Part shown: positions 43,075 to 52,081 of the stretch, piece after piece
Layout: every line of letters starts with the position of its first letter
Position numbering within the stretch: the stretch's first letter is position 1
Assembly (NCBI GenBank): GCA_963204915.1
Contig: CAUJHS010000067.1
Location: 1 to 64,000 of the forward strand
Direction of reading: 5' to 3'
Length of the DNA: 64,000 nt
DNA from: Planctomycetota bacterium
GTDB lineage: Bacteria; Planctomycetota; Planctomycetia; Pirellulales; Pirellulaceae
Notes under the pieces: generated by a model
Seen by the model: only the letters and a program-made list of their open reading frames with translations
What the model was told of the DNA's origin: nothing
The model's database searches: none
Made by a program: the position numbers and the translations under genes

Positions 43075-44073
43075 ATGCCGGAACCCTTGCTGCGCGTGGA
43101 AAACCTCCGCGTTGAATTCAAAACCGACGATGGGCTGGTGCAAGCCGTCAATGATGTTTCGTTCGATTTGTTTCCGGGCGAAACGCTGGGCATTGTGGGC
43201 GAGTCGGGGTCGGGCAAATCGGTAACCAATTTGGCCATTATGGGGCTCGTGCCGCGCCCGCCCGGTCGCGTGGTCGCCGGACGAGCGCTGTACCACGGCA
43301 AAGACTTGCTCCAATTGCCCGAGCGCGAACTCTCCGATCTGCGGGGCAAGAAGATCGCGATGATCTTTCAAGACCCGATGACCGCGCTCAATCCGTTCTT
43401 AACCATTGCCGAGCAATTGACCGAGGTGACGCAACTTCACCTCGGGTATTCTCACCAACAAGCCATTTCGCACGCCATCACGATGCTGGAGAAAGTGGGC
43501 ATCCCCGGCGCCGCACAACGTTTGTGGGACTATCCGCATCAGTTCTCCGGCGGCATGCAGCAACGGGTGATGATCGCCATGGCGCTTTCGTGCAAGCCCG
43601 ACATCCTGATCGCCGACGAACCGACGACCGCGCTGGACGTTACCATCCAGGCGCAGATCCTGGAGCTGCTGCGCAACTTACAGACGGAGTTGAACATGTC
43701 GGTGATTCTCATCACGCACGACTTAGGCGTGGTAGCGCAGGTTTGCCATCGCGTGATTGTCATGTACGCGGGCCGCATCGTGGAGGAAGCCACGGCAAAT
43801 TCCTTGTTTGCCGATCCGCGACATCCTTACACGCTGGGGCTGATGCAGTCGGCGCCGCGTCTGGATCATGCCCGAGCCGAACGCTTACACGCCATTGAAG
43901 GGCAACCGCCCGATATGACCCAATTGCCGGCGGGGTGCGCGTTTGCGCCGCGCTGCCCCTTCGCCGTTGAGGAGTCCTGGCATCAACAGCCCCCGTTGGC
44001 GGGTCGGCCCGGCGGCGGACGTTTGGCCTGCTTTGTCGACATCACGAAAGCGCCGCGCAAGGCCGCCCGTTGA
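43075..44073 (+). CDS. oppD: Oligopeptide ABC transporter, ATPase 1
   Basis: A 332-residue ATPase. Walker [10 protein letters not shown]-loop [15 protein letters not shown], signature [14 protein letters not shown], Walker [15 protein letters not shown] and H-loop [12 protein letters not shown]. The carboxy end has the peptide-transporter extension with [10 protein letters not shown] (FeS-like Cys cluster). ATG at 43075 is 32 bases after oppC. Confidence 0.94.
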   Translation: MPEPLLRVENLRVEFKTDDGLVQAVNDVSFDLFPGETLGIVGESGSGKSVTNLAIMGLVPRPPGRVVAGRALYHGKDLLQLPERELSDLRGKKIAMIFQDPMTALNPFLTIAEQLTEVTQLHLGYSHQQAISHAITMLEKVGIPGAAQRLWDYPHQFSGGMQQRVMIAMALSCKPDILIADEPTTALDVTIQAQILELLRNLQTELNMSVILITHDLGVVAQVCHRVIVMYAGRIVEEATANSLFADPRHPYTLGLMQSAPRLDHARAERLHAIEGQPPDMTQLPAGCAFAPRCPFAVEESWHQQPPLAGRPGGGRLACFVDITKAPRKAAR

Positions 44074-44127
44074 TGCGGCCCAGCGACCGCGACCAAAGTT
44101 CGATTGTACTACGCTAAATCAACGTCC

Positions 44128-45144
44128 ATGCAAACAATGACCGAACCCCGCGCCGAACGACGCAATAAGCCCGGAGCGCCCGTTCTCGAAGCGCGTAATC
44201 TGAAAGTGCACTTTCCTTTTCGGCGCGGCTTGCCATTTGTGGGCAAATATGGCGTGATCCGCGCTGTCGACGGCGTGAGCCTGCATGTCAACGAAGGCGA
44301 AACCCTTGGACTGGTGGGTGAATCGGGGTGTGGAAAATCGACGACCGCGCGCGCCATCGTCGGCCTGACGGCGCCCACGTCGGGCGAGATTTACTTGAAT
44401 GGCGCTCGCATCGACGGACTTTCGTCGTCGGCCATGTTTACGCATCGCCGCGACATGCAAATGGTGTTTCAGAATCCGTTTTCTTCGCTCAACCCGCGAA
44501 TGACCGTGGGCGCCATCATCCGCGAGCCGATGGACATTTTCCACCTTCATTCGCGGCGCGACCGCCGGCTAGAAGTGATGCGGCTGATGGACCTCGTCGG
44601 GCTCAACCCAAGGTACATGAACCGTTACCCGCATGAATTTTCCGGCGGGCAACGGCAACGCATCGGCGTAGCCCGCGCGTTGGCGGTGGAGCCGAAGATT
44701 ATTCTGTGCGATGAGCCTGTTTCGGCCTTGGATGTCTCGATTCAGGCGCAGGTGATCAACCTCTTGATGGACCTGCAACAGAAACTCGGCGTGGCGTACC
44801 TGTTTATCGCGCACGATCTGGCGGTTGTCCGGCATATCGCCCATCGCGTGGGCGTGATGTATTTGGGGCGCATCGTCGAGTTGGCCGACGCCGACGCCTT
44901 GTACGCCTCGCCCAAGCACCCCTACACGCAAGCGCTGCTGTCGGCGGTTCCGGTTCCCAATCCTCAGCGCGAGGAGCAACGCCAGTACGTGGCGTTAGCG
45001 GGAGAACCGCCGTCGCCGGACCGCCAGTACCCAGGATGTCCCTTTGCGCCGCGCTGTCCGATTGGCGATGAGCATTGCCGCGAAGTCGCGCCGCAGCTTG
45101 CCGGCGGGCAGCATTTGGTGTCATGCCATAAAGTCGAAACGTAA
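44128..45144 (+). CDS. oppF: Oligopeptide ABC transporter, ATPase 2
   Basis: A 338-residue ATPase. Walker A GESGCGKS, Q-loop VFQNPFSSLNPRMTV, signature SGGQRQRIGVARAL, Walker B IILCDEPVSALDVS, H-loop FIAHDLAVVRHI. The carboxy end has CPFAPRCPIGDEHC, the OppF Cys cluster. Start at ATG 44128, or 44137. It is the last gene of the operon and is convergent with membrane genes on the other strand. Confidence 0.94.
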   Translation: MQTMTEPRAERRNKPGAPVLEARNLKVHFPFRRGLPFVGKYGVIRAVDGVSLHVNEGETLGLVGESGCGKSTTARAIVGLTAPTSGEIYLNGARIDGLSSSAMFTHRRDMQMVFQNPFSSLNPRMTVGAIIREPMDIFHLHSRRDRRLEVMRLMDLVGLNPRYMNRYPHEFSGGQRQRIGVARALAVEPKIILCDEPVSALDVSIQAQVINLLMDLQQKLGVAYLFIAHDLAVVRHIAHRVGVMYLGRIVELADADALYASPKHPYTQALLSAVPVPNPQREEQRQYVALAGEPPSPDRQYPGCPFAPRCPIGDEHCREVAPQLAGGQHLVSCHKVET

Positions 45145-45180
45145 GCCGCAACCGGGCCGCCGCGAAGTGTTGGGCTTGAG

Positions 45181-45717
45181 TTACTCAGCAGGGTGGCTCA
45201 CGGTCGTGTGCTCACCGGGAACGCGGTCATTGGTCGATTCGGCTTGAGCGGCTTCCTCAAGATAAAGCCGCCCGCCGAGGTAATACTCGATCAGCGCTGT
45301 CATCGCCTCGCGTTGGCCCGCCCAGAAAACGAACAAGGCAGGGCGTGCGCCCCAGCGCGTGGGATCGGTGCGGCCGTAGAGAATGACGCCGCGCGGCGTA
45401 TATTCATAGCCCCCTAAGTCAACCCACGAAATATTTTTCCGCCGTCCAAGCAGGACCTGCGTAACGCCGCGCGGGTGAAACTCAAATTGGAACGGCATCC
45501 AGGTGCGCCATAACGATGCGCTAAGGAACACGCCAGCGATCGCGCACGTCCAGGCATCCCGCGAGTAGTACCCAGCCCCGAACACCGCGGCGACTCCCAA
45601 CAGTAAGGCTGGAATGGAACGCCACGGATCGTTGCGTATCGCCCAATTTGAAACCTTGACGTCACGCGGCGCGGGACGCAACAGAAACGGCGAGTCTCGA
45701 TTCGAAACGGACGGCAT
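45181..45717 (-). CDS. Membrane protein of unknown function
   Basis: A 178-residue protein with two close TM helices (PALLLGVAAVFGAGYYSRDA and TCAIAGVFLSASLWRTWM) and a carboxy soluble part: FEFHPRGVTQVLLGRRKNIS, DLGGYEYTPRGVILYG. The combination of two TM segments with a small soluble beta domain (R-K-N-I-S-W-x-D-L-G-G-Y) resembles proteins of the PH-domain-like or DUF5673 group, not verified. The ATG at 45717 is chosen; one at 45789 would overlap the upstream gene by a few bases. Last gene of a minus-strand group. Confidence 0.65.
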   Translation of the reverse strand: MPSVSNRDSPFLLRPAPRDVKVSNWAIRNDPWRSIPALLLGVAAVFGAGYYSRDAWTCAIAGVFLSASLWRTWMPFQFEFHPRGVTQVLLGRRKNISWVDLGGYEYTPRGVILYGRTDPTRWGARPALFVFWAGQREAMTALIEYYLGGRLYLEEAAQAESTNDRVPGEHTTVSHPAE

Positions 45718-45766
45718 GCTTTTATTGTACTTTGCGAACGACCACGACGCGCGCCGGTTAATCTTC

Positions 45767-46195
45767 TCAGCGCGCGTTGTTGCCGCCATGGGGCGATGTT
45801 GGATCGTCGTAAGGTACATAATCGCGAGAAAATGCGCCGCGAATCGCGCCCAGCAGCATGGCGAATAAGAGCGTTCCAAAAACGAGCGTGGCGACCAACG
45901 AAACGCCGAAATAGTCCCGCATCAAGACCAACGCGGGAGGTTCATGGCTTTGGGGCGCGCGGCGACGCACGGGCCCCTGCGCTCCGATGCGGGACATTTC
46001 TTCGCGAAATGCACGCCAGTCGGCAATCGCGGCACGGTCGCCGTAACTGCGAAACGTTGCGGCGCGTCCCCAGAACAGCCATCCTAGCAAGACCGCCATC
46101 CACGCGACGTAAAGCGCGAGCCCCACGATCACGCCCCGCCGGGATAACGAGCGGCGATGCAAGTCCGACGATCGATCGCGGTCGCCATCGCTCAT
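45767..46195 (-). CDS. Membrane protein of unknown function with two TM helices
   Basis: A 142-residue protein. GVIVGLALYVAWMAVLLGWL (about 21-40) and YFGVSLVATLVFGTLLFAML (about 95-115) are TM segments; the loop between is soluble and basic (WRAFREEMSRIGAQGPVRRR). The start ATGA overlaps the stop of the M20 peptidase gene, so the two are translationally coupled. No family recognised. Confidence 0.75.
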   Translation of the reverse strand: MSDGDRDRSSDLHRRSLSRRGVIVGLALYVAWMAVLLGWLFWGRAATFRSYGDRAAIADWRAFREEMSRIGAQGPVRRRAPQSHEPPALVLMRDYFGVSLVATLVFGTLLFAMLLGAIRGAFSRDYVPYDDPTSPHGGNNAR

Positions 46196-47523
46196 GGGTT
46201 CTTCGGCGGCAGAAGTTCCCGCACGACGGCGGTCATTGTCAACAGCCCCGTCGTGAGCGCTTCTTCGACATCCGGATAAAACAAGGGTGAATGAAGCGAA
46301 GGGGGTTCTTGCCCCAACTCTTTGAAACGCGCCAAGCGACGCGCATCAACGGCGCCTAACCGGTACATAAGAATGGGCACGCCTTGTCGACCGTATTGAC
46401 TGAAATCTTCGCCGCCCATGGTCGGTTGAGATTCGACCACGTTCTCGGCGCCCAACGTGGCGACGAACACTTTCGCCAGTCGTGTGGTCAGCGCATCATC
46501 GTTTCGTAGCGAAGGAGTGCCTTCCGATACCTGGATTGTTGGTTCGGGCGCGTTCGCTCCGGCGGCGACCGCTTTCGCCTTGCGTTCGATGCCCTCGAGG
46601 ATTTGCTTTCGCACTTCGTCGGAATAACTGCGGACGGTCAATTGTAGGTGGCATGTGTCGCCAATGATGTTGTGTTTGGTTCCGCCGTGAATCGAACCCA
46701 CGGTAATGACGGCGGGCTCACGCGGTTCGATTTCACGGCTGACGATGGTTTGGAGCGCCAACACCAGCTCGGCCGCCTGGACGATGGGGTCAATCGTCGT
46801 ATGGGGGAAGGCGCCGTGTCCGCCTTTGCCGCGAACGGTAATATCGACGCTATCGACGTTGGCCATCGTATAACCGGCGCGCACTCCCACTTTGCCAGTA
46901 GCCAAGGTGGAGTCGACGTGCAGCGCCACGGCGAAGTCGGGCTTGGGAAACTTCTCAAACAGGCCATCGGCGAGCAAGGCTGAGGCGCCCGCTCCGCGTT
47001 CTTCCGCGGGTTGTCCGACGAGCATGACCGTTCCGCTCCAGGCGTCTTTGTGCGTCGCAAGATACCGCGCGACTCCGATCAGGTTCGTAATGTGCACGTC
47101 ATGTCCACAGGCGTGCATCACCCCGACGTCTTCTCCTGACTCGCCTTCGATGCGAACTTTTGAGGCGAAGACCAATTCCGTTTTCTCAGTCACGGGCAAC
47201 GCATCCAGATCGGTGCGAAGCATGAGGGTCGGACCTTCGCCGTTTTTCATGACGCCCACGACGCCGTGCCCTCCGGCCTTGGCGCCCAAGTTGGCGTGAA
47301 CCTCAAACCCGGCGTCCTGCCATTCCTTTGCCAGACGAGCCGCCGTCTGCTTCTCTTGGTAAGAGACTTCGGGATTGGCGTGAAAGTGCCGGTATAACTC
47401 GATGAGGGCAGGAAGTTCTTTGTCGGTCCACGCTTGCGGCGACTCGGCCGTGGCAAGATTCCCGCATGTGATAGCTAGCATTGCTAGCGGCAAAAGCGCC
47501 GCTCGATACATCGTTAATGGCAT
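46192..47523 (-). CDS. Exported M20-family metallopeptidase/amidohydrolase
   Basis: A 443-residue zinc hydrolase with a signal peptide (LPLAMLAITCGNLATAES). After it come RHFHANPEVSYQEKQTAARL, MLRTDLDALPV, GVMHACGHDVHITNLIGVAR (metal site), GQPAEERGAGASALLADGLF with the catalytic Glu, then the dimer domain RGKGGHGAFPHTTIDPIVQA and TMGGEDFSQYGRQGVPILMY at the end. This is the amidohydrolase/hippurate hydrolase branch that cleaves N-acyl amino acids or dipeptides; substrate unknown. It is the first gene of a coupled group of three. Start at 47523; a start at 47598 would add a non-hydrophobic lead. Confidence 0.9.
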   Translation of the reverse strand: MPLTMYRAALLPLAMLAITCGNLATAESPQAWTDKELPALIELYRHFHANPEVSYQEKQTAARLAKEWQDAGFEVHANLGAKAGGHGVVGVMKNGEGPTLMLRTDLDALPVTEKTELVFASKVRIEGESGEDVGVMHACGHDVHITNLIGVARYLATHKDAWSGTVMLVGQPAEERGAGASALLADGLFEKFPKPDFAVALHVDSTLATGKVGVRAGYTMANVDSVDITVRGKGGHGAFPHTTIDPIVQAAELVLALQTIVSREIEPREPAVITVGSIHGGTKHNIIGDTCHLQLTVRSYSDEVRKQILEGIERKAKAVAAGANAPEPTIQVSEGTPSLRNDDALTTRLAKVFVATLGAENVVESQPTMGGEDFSQYGRQGVPILMYRLGAVDARRLARFKELGQEPPSLHSPLFYPDVEEALTTGLLTMTAVVRELLPPKNP

Positions 47524-47620
47524 AGCAAATTTCCCAAGAAAGTTGCGGACAGGTCTTGCGAAATCCTGGTTTGCGATGAATAATCCATTTTCAATCATTC
47601 AGCGTTCTCAATCATCGCGG

Positions 47621-47657
47621 CAGGGCCAGGGAGTCATCACCCTGGCCTGTTTTTTTA
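47621..47657 (+). terminator. Strong rho-independent terminator oriented on the plus strand
   Basis: CAGGGCCAGGG and CCCTGGCCTG form a stem of about ten pairs with a one-base bulge, followed by TTTTTTT. The T-run is on the plus strand, while both neighbouring genes (rdgB and the M20 peptidase) lie on the minus strand. Confidence 0.7.
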
Positions 47658-47665
47658 TGCGCGAA

Positions 47666-48286
47666 TCACTCGGCGTTCGCCATGAGTTGCCGTAGTTGCG
47701 GTGCGATGCGTTGAAGCGCTCGTGCTCGATGGCTGATGGCGGCTTTTACCGCGGCGCCAAGCTCGGCGAAGGTCCGGTGGTATTCGAGAATCTCAAACAG
47801 CGGATCATAGCCAAAGCCGCCCGAGCCGACAGGCGTGAAGCGAATACGCCCGTAACATCGTCCTTCGCTTTCGGCACGCACGGCGCCGGTGGGATCGGCG
47901 AGTGCGGCGCGGCAAACGTAATGCGCCGTTCGCTGTTCCCAAGGAACTTGGCTTAACTCGTTCAACAGTTTCAGATTGTTGGACTCGTCCGTCGCGCCGG
48001 GGCCGGAGTAGCGAGCTGAGTGAACCCCCGGTCGGCCTTGAAGCGCATCGACCGCCAGACCACTGTCTTCGGCCAGGACCCAGTGATTTAAGTGACGGGC
48101 CTGATGCGACGCTTTGAGTTGAGCATTCTCGGCGAAAGTCGCGCCCGACTCTTCAACTTCGAGCGCGTGAGGAAAATCGTTGAGAATACGGAGGTCAAAG
48201 CCCATGGGGCCGACGAGATCAACCAATTCTTGCCGCTTTTTGGCGTTATGGGTGCCAAGAACCAAGATCGGACGCGACGAAGCCAT
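47666..48286 (-). CDS. rdgB: XTP/dITP pyrophosphatase (Ham1/RdgB)
   Basis: A 206-residue house-cleaning NTP pyrophosphatase that removes non-canonical purine nucleotides. ILVLGTHNAKKRQELVDLVG is the nucleotide-binding opening, NHWVLAEDSGLAVDALQGRP holds the metal/base pocket, GRIRFTPVGSGGFGYDPLFE and AAISHRARALQRI are the ends of the active site. Normal length and a normal start at 48286. Confidence 0.93.
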   Translation of the reverse strand: MASSRPILVLGTHNAKKRQELVDLVGPMGFDLRILNDFPHALEVEESGATFAENAQLKASHQARHLNHWVLAEDSGLAVDALQGRPGVHSARYSGPGATDESNNLKLLNELSQVPWEQRTAHYVCRAALADPTGAVRAESEGRCYGRIRFTPVGSGGFGYDPLFEILEYHRTFAELGAAVKAAISHRARALQRIAPQLRQLMANAE

Positions 48287-48401
48287 AACCGTTCAGCCAA
48301 CCGGGAGACGAAACCTATCGTGGCGAACGCGCTGACGGCGCGTTCGCTGATAGTGTAACGCCTACAACGGCGGCGGACATCGGGCGCCCGCGCCTTGCTC
48401 G

Positions 48402-49517
48402 TTAGAATCGGAGTTGGCGGTTGCCTTCCGAGTACGCGGCTCCAATTGAGGTTCGCGGGGTCTCAACCGGCAGAGGTTGGGCGTCGAACGAGATGCCGTT
48501 CATCTTCCGCGGTTGCAGGGCAAGTTGGCCGCCCACGCCGGGCAACGAAGTTCGTTCGGCGCCGTAGGCCTGCATGATCTGCAACACCGTGGGGTTGATT
48601 TCGGTTTTCCCGTCGGGACGAGGCGTACCCACCGTTTCAAAACTACCAATGGTGACGATGCTTTCATGCCGGTCATGGAACTCATAGGCTTCCACATTCT
48701 GCTTGCGCAAGGCAAGAGTCAACGCGTGAGCTTTCTCGGCGGCCTTGTCCAGTTCGTCGGTTACCTCCATCGTCGCCATCTTCTTGAGGTTCATGGTGCC
48801 TTGTCCACGAAACGTGGCGACGCGAACCGAATACTTGCCCTTGCATTTGAGAAGGCTGTACTGCAGGTCTTTGTTCATGTCGACCACGAATTGGTCCAAG
48901 CCGCCCGAAACAAAGTACTCGGCCGGCAGCAAAGGGTTCCGCGTGGCGAAGGCAGCGCCCATCGGGCCGCGTTTGCGTTTTTCCGGATCAGTCGAAACCG
49001 TACGGTACAGTTCGCGCAAGCCCGAAAAGCGTTGCGACGACTGACCACGGCGGCGCAGGTCCAGGCATGCGGGACGCGCGTATTTGAGTTTTTCCAAAGT
49101 CTTATCGAGATTCGGATCTTCAACCGAGGGAAAATCGCCAACTAACACCGCGACTGCGTCATACCTCGCCGCGGTTCGGTAACGCATTTGCTTCGGGTTG
49201 CCTTCCGGGTCGTAGCCAATACCGGGGACAGGCTGGGTGAAATCATAGGTTTGACGGTGCGTGTACGCCGATAGATTCATCCCCGTGCGCAATTCCTGCA
49301 CCAATTCACGGGCTTGTTGTTCGGCATGTTCGCCGGAAAAACTCGCAGCCAGAATGAGCCACGGACCATTTTCTTTGGTCAGGCGGTAAGCGGCGTTGGG
49401 ATCGGCATCGACGCGTTTGAAGGGAAGCAGCGTTTCCCACGGGGGCGCCGCCGTTACGGTCGTCGCCAGTCCAAGAACGCCAACCACAATCGCAATTCGC
49501 AAGCCACTTCGCACCAT
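48402..49517 (-). CDS. Secreted protein of unknown function (planctomycete style)
   Basis: A 371-residue exported protein with a signal peptide (VRSGLRIAIVVGVLGLAT, cut near TVTAAPP). Two alpha/beta repeats with similar form: GPWLILAASFSGEHAEQQAR with ELVQELRTG, and later YSVRVATFRGQGTMNLKK with AHALTLALRKQNVEAYEFHD. These recall SPOR-like peptidoglycan-binding domains. No enzyme motif is seen. Start at 49517 because AAAGGAG is six bases upstream; the ATG at 49523 has no spacing. Confidence 0.8.
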   Translation of the reverse strand: MVRSGLRIAIVVGVLGLATTVTAAPPWETLLPFKRVDADPNAAYRLTKENGPWLILAASFSGEHAEQQARELVQELRTGMNLSAYTHRQTYDFTQPVPGIGYDPEGNPKQMRYRTAARYDAVAVLVGDFPSVEDPNLDKTLEKLKYARPACLDLRRRGQSSQRFSGLRELYRTVSTDPEKRKRGPMGAAFATRNPLLPAEYFVSGGLDQFVVDMNKDLQYSLLKCKGKYSVRVATFRGQGTMNLKKMATMEVTDELDKAAEKAHALTLALRKQNVEAYEFHDRHESIVTIGSFETVGTPRPDGKTEINPTVLQIMQAYGAERTSLPGVGGQLALQPRKMNGISFDAQPLPVETPRTSIGAAYSEGNRQLRF

Positions 49518-49817
49518 GCGCATCTCCTTTGGAACAATTACCCCGCCACGCGCCGCGAAGTTTGCCCCATCGCGGCGAGCGACCTGCGAGTCGATGGAAT
49601 TCGACCCGAAGAGAGAAGGAGGAGGATATTAGCGTGGGATAACGCCCGTCGGAAGGCCAATTCCATCCCGCAGGCGCCGCTTTTCCGGCGTTTGCATGCG
49701 GGCCGCAGATTTGTTCTCGAAAAATACTTGCGTTTTTTCGATCGCGCCGATTATCCTAAACAAAGGCCAGCGGAGTGTTGCATTTCGGAACAGGCGTGTA
49801 GGCCGTAGGAGTTATCC
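49518..49817. other. Divergent promoter region
   Basis: A 300-base gap between two secreted-protein genes facing away from each other. GTAGGAG at 49806-49812 is the ribosome binding site of the forward gene. The AT-rich stretch around 49719-49760 (TTGTTCTCGAAAAATACTTG) may hold its promoter, but no box pair is clear. Confidence 0.45.
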
Positions 49818-50726
49818 ATGAACGTTGATTTTTCGCGACTGCTTACTTCTCGATTCGCCGCGCTGGGGGCAGTCGCCGTCCTGGCGGTTGCTTCCGTTAC
49901 ACCGGCCCATGGCGAACGTCGCGCCGCATCGCGCGCTCCTGCGGAACCCGCGGTCGAGGTGGAATTGTTTGCCGCGATGGAAGCCGGCGAAGTGGATGTC
50001 AAACTGATTCCGAAAGACGCCAAGGGCGGCAACTTGCTCATTACGAATAAGACCGACAAGCCATTGAAGATCGCCTTGCCGGAAGCGTTTGCTGGCGTGC
50101 CCATTTTGGCGCAGTTTGGCGGCGGCGGCTTTGGCGGTGGCGGCGGCGGCTTTGGCGGCGGCGGCGGCGGACTTGGCGGCGGCGGACAAGGTTTTGGCGG
50201 CGGCGGTGGTGGTCAAGGTCTCGGCGGCGGACTGGGCGGCGGCGGCGGCTTTGGCGGCGGTGGTATTGGTGGCGGCGGCGGTGGGTTCGGCGGCGGCGGC
50301 GGTGGAATCGGCGGCGGCGGCGGTTTCTTCAATGTCGCCCCCGAAAAAACGGGAAAAATCAAAGTCACCACCGTTTGCTTGGAGCATGGCAAAGACGATC
50401 CTAATCCGCGGATGGCGTACACCATTGTTCCGTTGAAGTCGTTCAAAGATGATCCCCAGGTATATGAAATTTGCGCTATGTTGGGGCGTGGCGAAGTTGA
50501 CCAAGCCTCGGCTCAAGCCGCGGCTTGGCATTTGACCGACAAGATGAGTTTCCAAGAGTTGGCGAATAAGATCGGCGTGAAGCATCTCAATGGTTCGGTC
50601 GAGCCGTTTTTCGCGCCCGAGCAAGTCGTGCGAGGATCACTCATCGTGCAGGAAGCGGGCCGTCGTGCGGACGTACGGGCCACAGCGACCGCGGCTCGCA
50701 AGACCGAGTCGCTCAGCCAACAGTAG
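49818..50726 (+). CDS. Secreted glycine-rich protein, unknown function
   Basis: A 302-residue protein. Signal peptide at about 1-31 (ending TPAHGE). Residues 35-98 are a folded segment (VEVELFAAMEAGEVDVKLIP, then NLLITNKTDKPLKIALPEAF). Residues about 99-172 are almost pure glycine in GGGGF/GGGGI blocks. Residues about 173-302 are folded again (KIKVTTVCLEHGKDDPNPRM, VPLKSFKDDPQVYEICAMLG, GEVDQASAQAAAWHLTDKM). The flanks resemble a secreted planctomycete protein domain; the glycine run is a flexible spacer or a self-assembly tract. Start follows GTAGGAG. Confidence 0.8.
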   Translation: MNVDFSRLLTSRFAALGAVAVLAVASVTPAHGERRAASRAPAEPAVEVELFAAMEAGEVDVKLIPKDAKGGNLLITNKTDKPLKIALPEAFAGVPILAQFGGGGFGGGGGGFGGGGGGLGGGGQGFGGGGGGQGLGGGLGGGGGFGGGGIGGGGGGFGGGGGGIGGGGGFFNVAPEKTGKIKVTTVCLEHGKDDPNPRMAYTIVPLKSFKDDPQVYEICAMLGRGEVDQASAQAAAWHLTDKMSFQELANKIGVKHLNGSVEPFFAPEQVVRGSLIVQEAGRRADVRATATAARKTESLSQQ

Positions 50727-50771
50727 ACGCGGCCGTTGCAACCGTTCTCGCGGCTCTCATTGAAAACAGCT

Positions 50772-50804
50772 AGCCCGGACGATTGAATCGTTCGGGTTTT
50801 TTTG
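50772..50804 (+). terminator. Rho-independent terminator
   Basis: CCCGGACGATT pairs with AATCGTTCGGG across a GA loop, followed by seven T. It lies about 50 bases after the glycine-rich protein gene. Confidence 0.8.
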
Positions 50805-51099
50805 TGCCGCGGCAAGTCACGCAGGGCGACGTATTTTCATGCAAGTCGTTGTCTTGGTTTTTTCTTCTGTATTTTAATTCATATTTATCTCTTTTCTTTA
50901 ATCCAATGTTGGGCGTCGGCAGGCAAAGTTTCGGCATTTTGGGAATCGCCATTCGCGCCGCTGGCTGTTTTTAAAGCTTTCTCAGATAAGGCTTTACGCG
51001 GGTTGTCGCTTGATTGCTATTCTCGGCGCGGAAAGATTAGGTATAGTTAACCGTTGATCGATTTCCTCAGCGGGCGGCCAAGCGCCGCATTGTTACTTA
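50805..51099. other. Intergenic region upstream of phoH
   Basis: AT-richer than its surroundings, especially 50850-50900. Expected to hold the promoter of the phoH-HD-ybeY operon; no clear box pair. No RNA gene seen. Confidence 0.4.
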
Positions 51100-52068
51100 A
51101 TGAACGAAGCGACCATTGCGCTGGTCGAGCCGGACTTGGTATTGTCCCTGTTTGGGCCTCGCGATCAGCATGTGCGAAAAGTCCAAGACGCGTTCGGCGT
51201 AACGGTGACCCATCGGAACGGAAAGGTGCACGTCTCCGGCGAGGAATCGGCCGTGACCCGTGCGACCGCAGCGCTGGAGCGGCTCAAAATGTTAGTCCAG
51301 CGCCAGCGCGACTTGGCCCCCGAACAGGTCGATGAAGTGCTGTCGGTTTTGCGCGGAGATGCTTCTGGCGGAGAACAGCCGCCCATTGAGGTGATTTATG
51401 GCGGTCGGCGCATCGGCCCCCGCACGCCAGGCCAGGCGAAGTACATCGAGGCAATCCGCAAGCACGAGATGGTTTTCGCCGTAGGTCCGGCCGGAACGGG
51501 CAAGACCTACTTGGCGGTCGCGCTGGCGGTCGAGGCGCTCAAGAATCGCACAATCCGAAAAATCGTTCTCGTGCGCCCCGCCGTGGAAGCTGGCGAGCGT
51601 TTGGGATTTCTTCCCGGAGATTTGCAGGCCAAGATCAACCCCTATTTGCGGCCTCTGCTCGACGCCCTGCATGAGATGATCGACCACGATCAAATCAAAC
51701 GTTTGATGGAGCAGGATGTCATCGAGGTGATCCCGCTGGCCTACATGCGTGGCCGTACGCTGAACGAAGCGTTCATCATTCTCGATGAAGCGCAAAACAC
51801 CACCGTCGCGCAAATGAAAATGTTCCTGACGCGCATGGGCTCGGGCTCGCGAATTGTCGTGTCGGGCGACCATACGCAAGTGGATTTGCCGCACGATGCG
51901 CGCAGCGGACTGGCCGACGCGCTGTCGCGGCTCAAGGGGATCAAAGGAATCAAAGTCGTTCGATTGACCGGCGACGACATTGTCCGCCATCGTTTGGTGC
52001 AGGAGATTGTTCAGGCCTATGACGACGGCCCCAGAAAACGACGCGGAGGCGTCTCTGGCGGCGGTTAG
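51100..52068 (+). CDS. phoH: PhoH-family ATPase (PhoH-like)
   Basis: A 322-residue cytosolic ATPase. An amino-terminal KH-like region (HVRKVQDAFGVTVTHRNGKV) is followed by the PhoH core: Walker A GPAGTGKT at 129-136, Walker B FIILDEAQNTT, SRIVVSGDHTQVDLPHD and the late motif RHRLVQEIVQAYD. It precedes the 7TM-HD and ybeY genes, the order seen in many bacteria, and is thought to act in RNA metabolism. Confidence 0.93.
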   Translation: MNEATIALVEPDLVLSLFGPRDQHVRKVQDAFGVTVTHRNGKVHVSGEESAVTRATAALERLKMLVQRQRDLAPEQVDEVLSVLRGDASGGEQPPIEVIYGGRRIGPRTPGQAKYIEAIRKHEMVFAVGPAGTGKTYLAVALAVEALKNRTIRKIVLVRPAVEAGERLGFLPGDLQAKINPYLRPLLDALHEMIDHDQIKRLMEQDVIEVIPLAYMRGRTLNEAFIILDEAQNTTVAQMKMFLTRMGSGSRIVVSGDHTQVDLPHDARSGLADALSRLKGIKGIKVVRLTGDDIVRHRLVQEIVQAYDDGPRKRRGGVSGGG

Positions 52069-52081
52069 ACCGTAGCAAATC

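Noticed and set aside
49812-50624. Minus-strand frame of 270 residues opposite the glycine-rich gene
   Set aside because: The Ala/Thr runs are the antisense reading of glycine codons.
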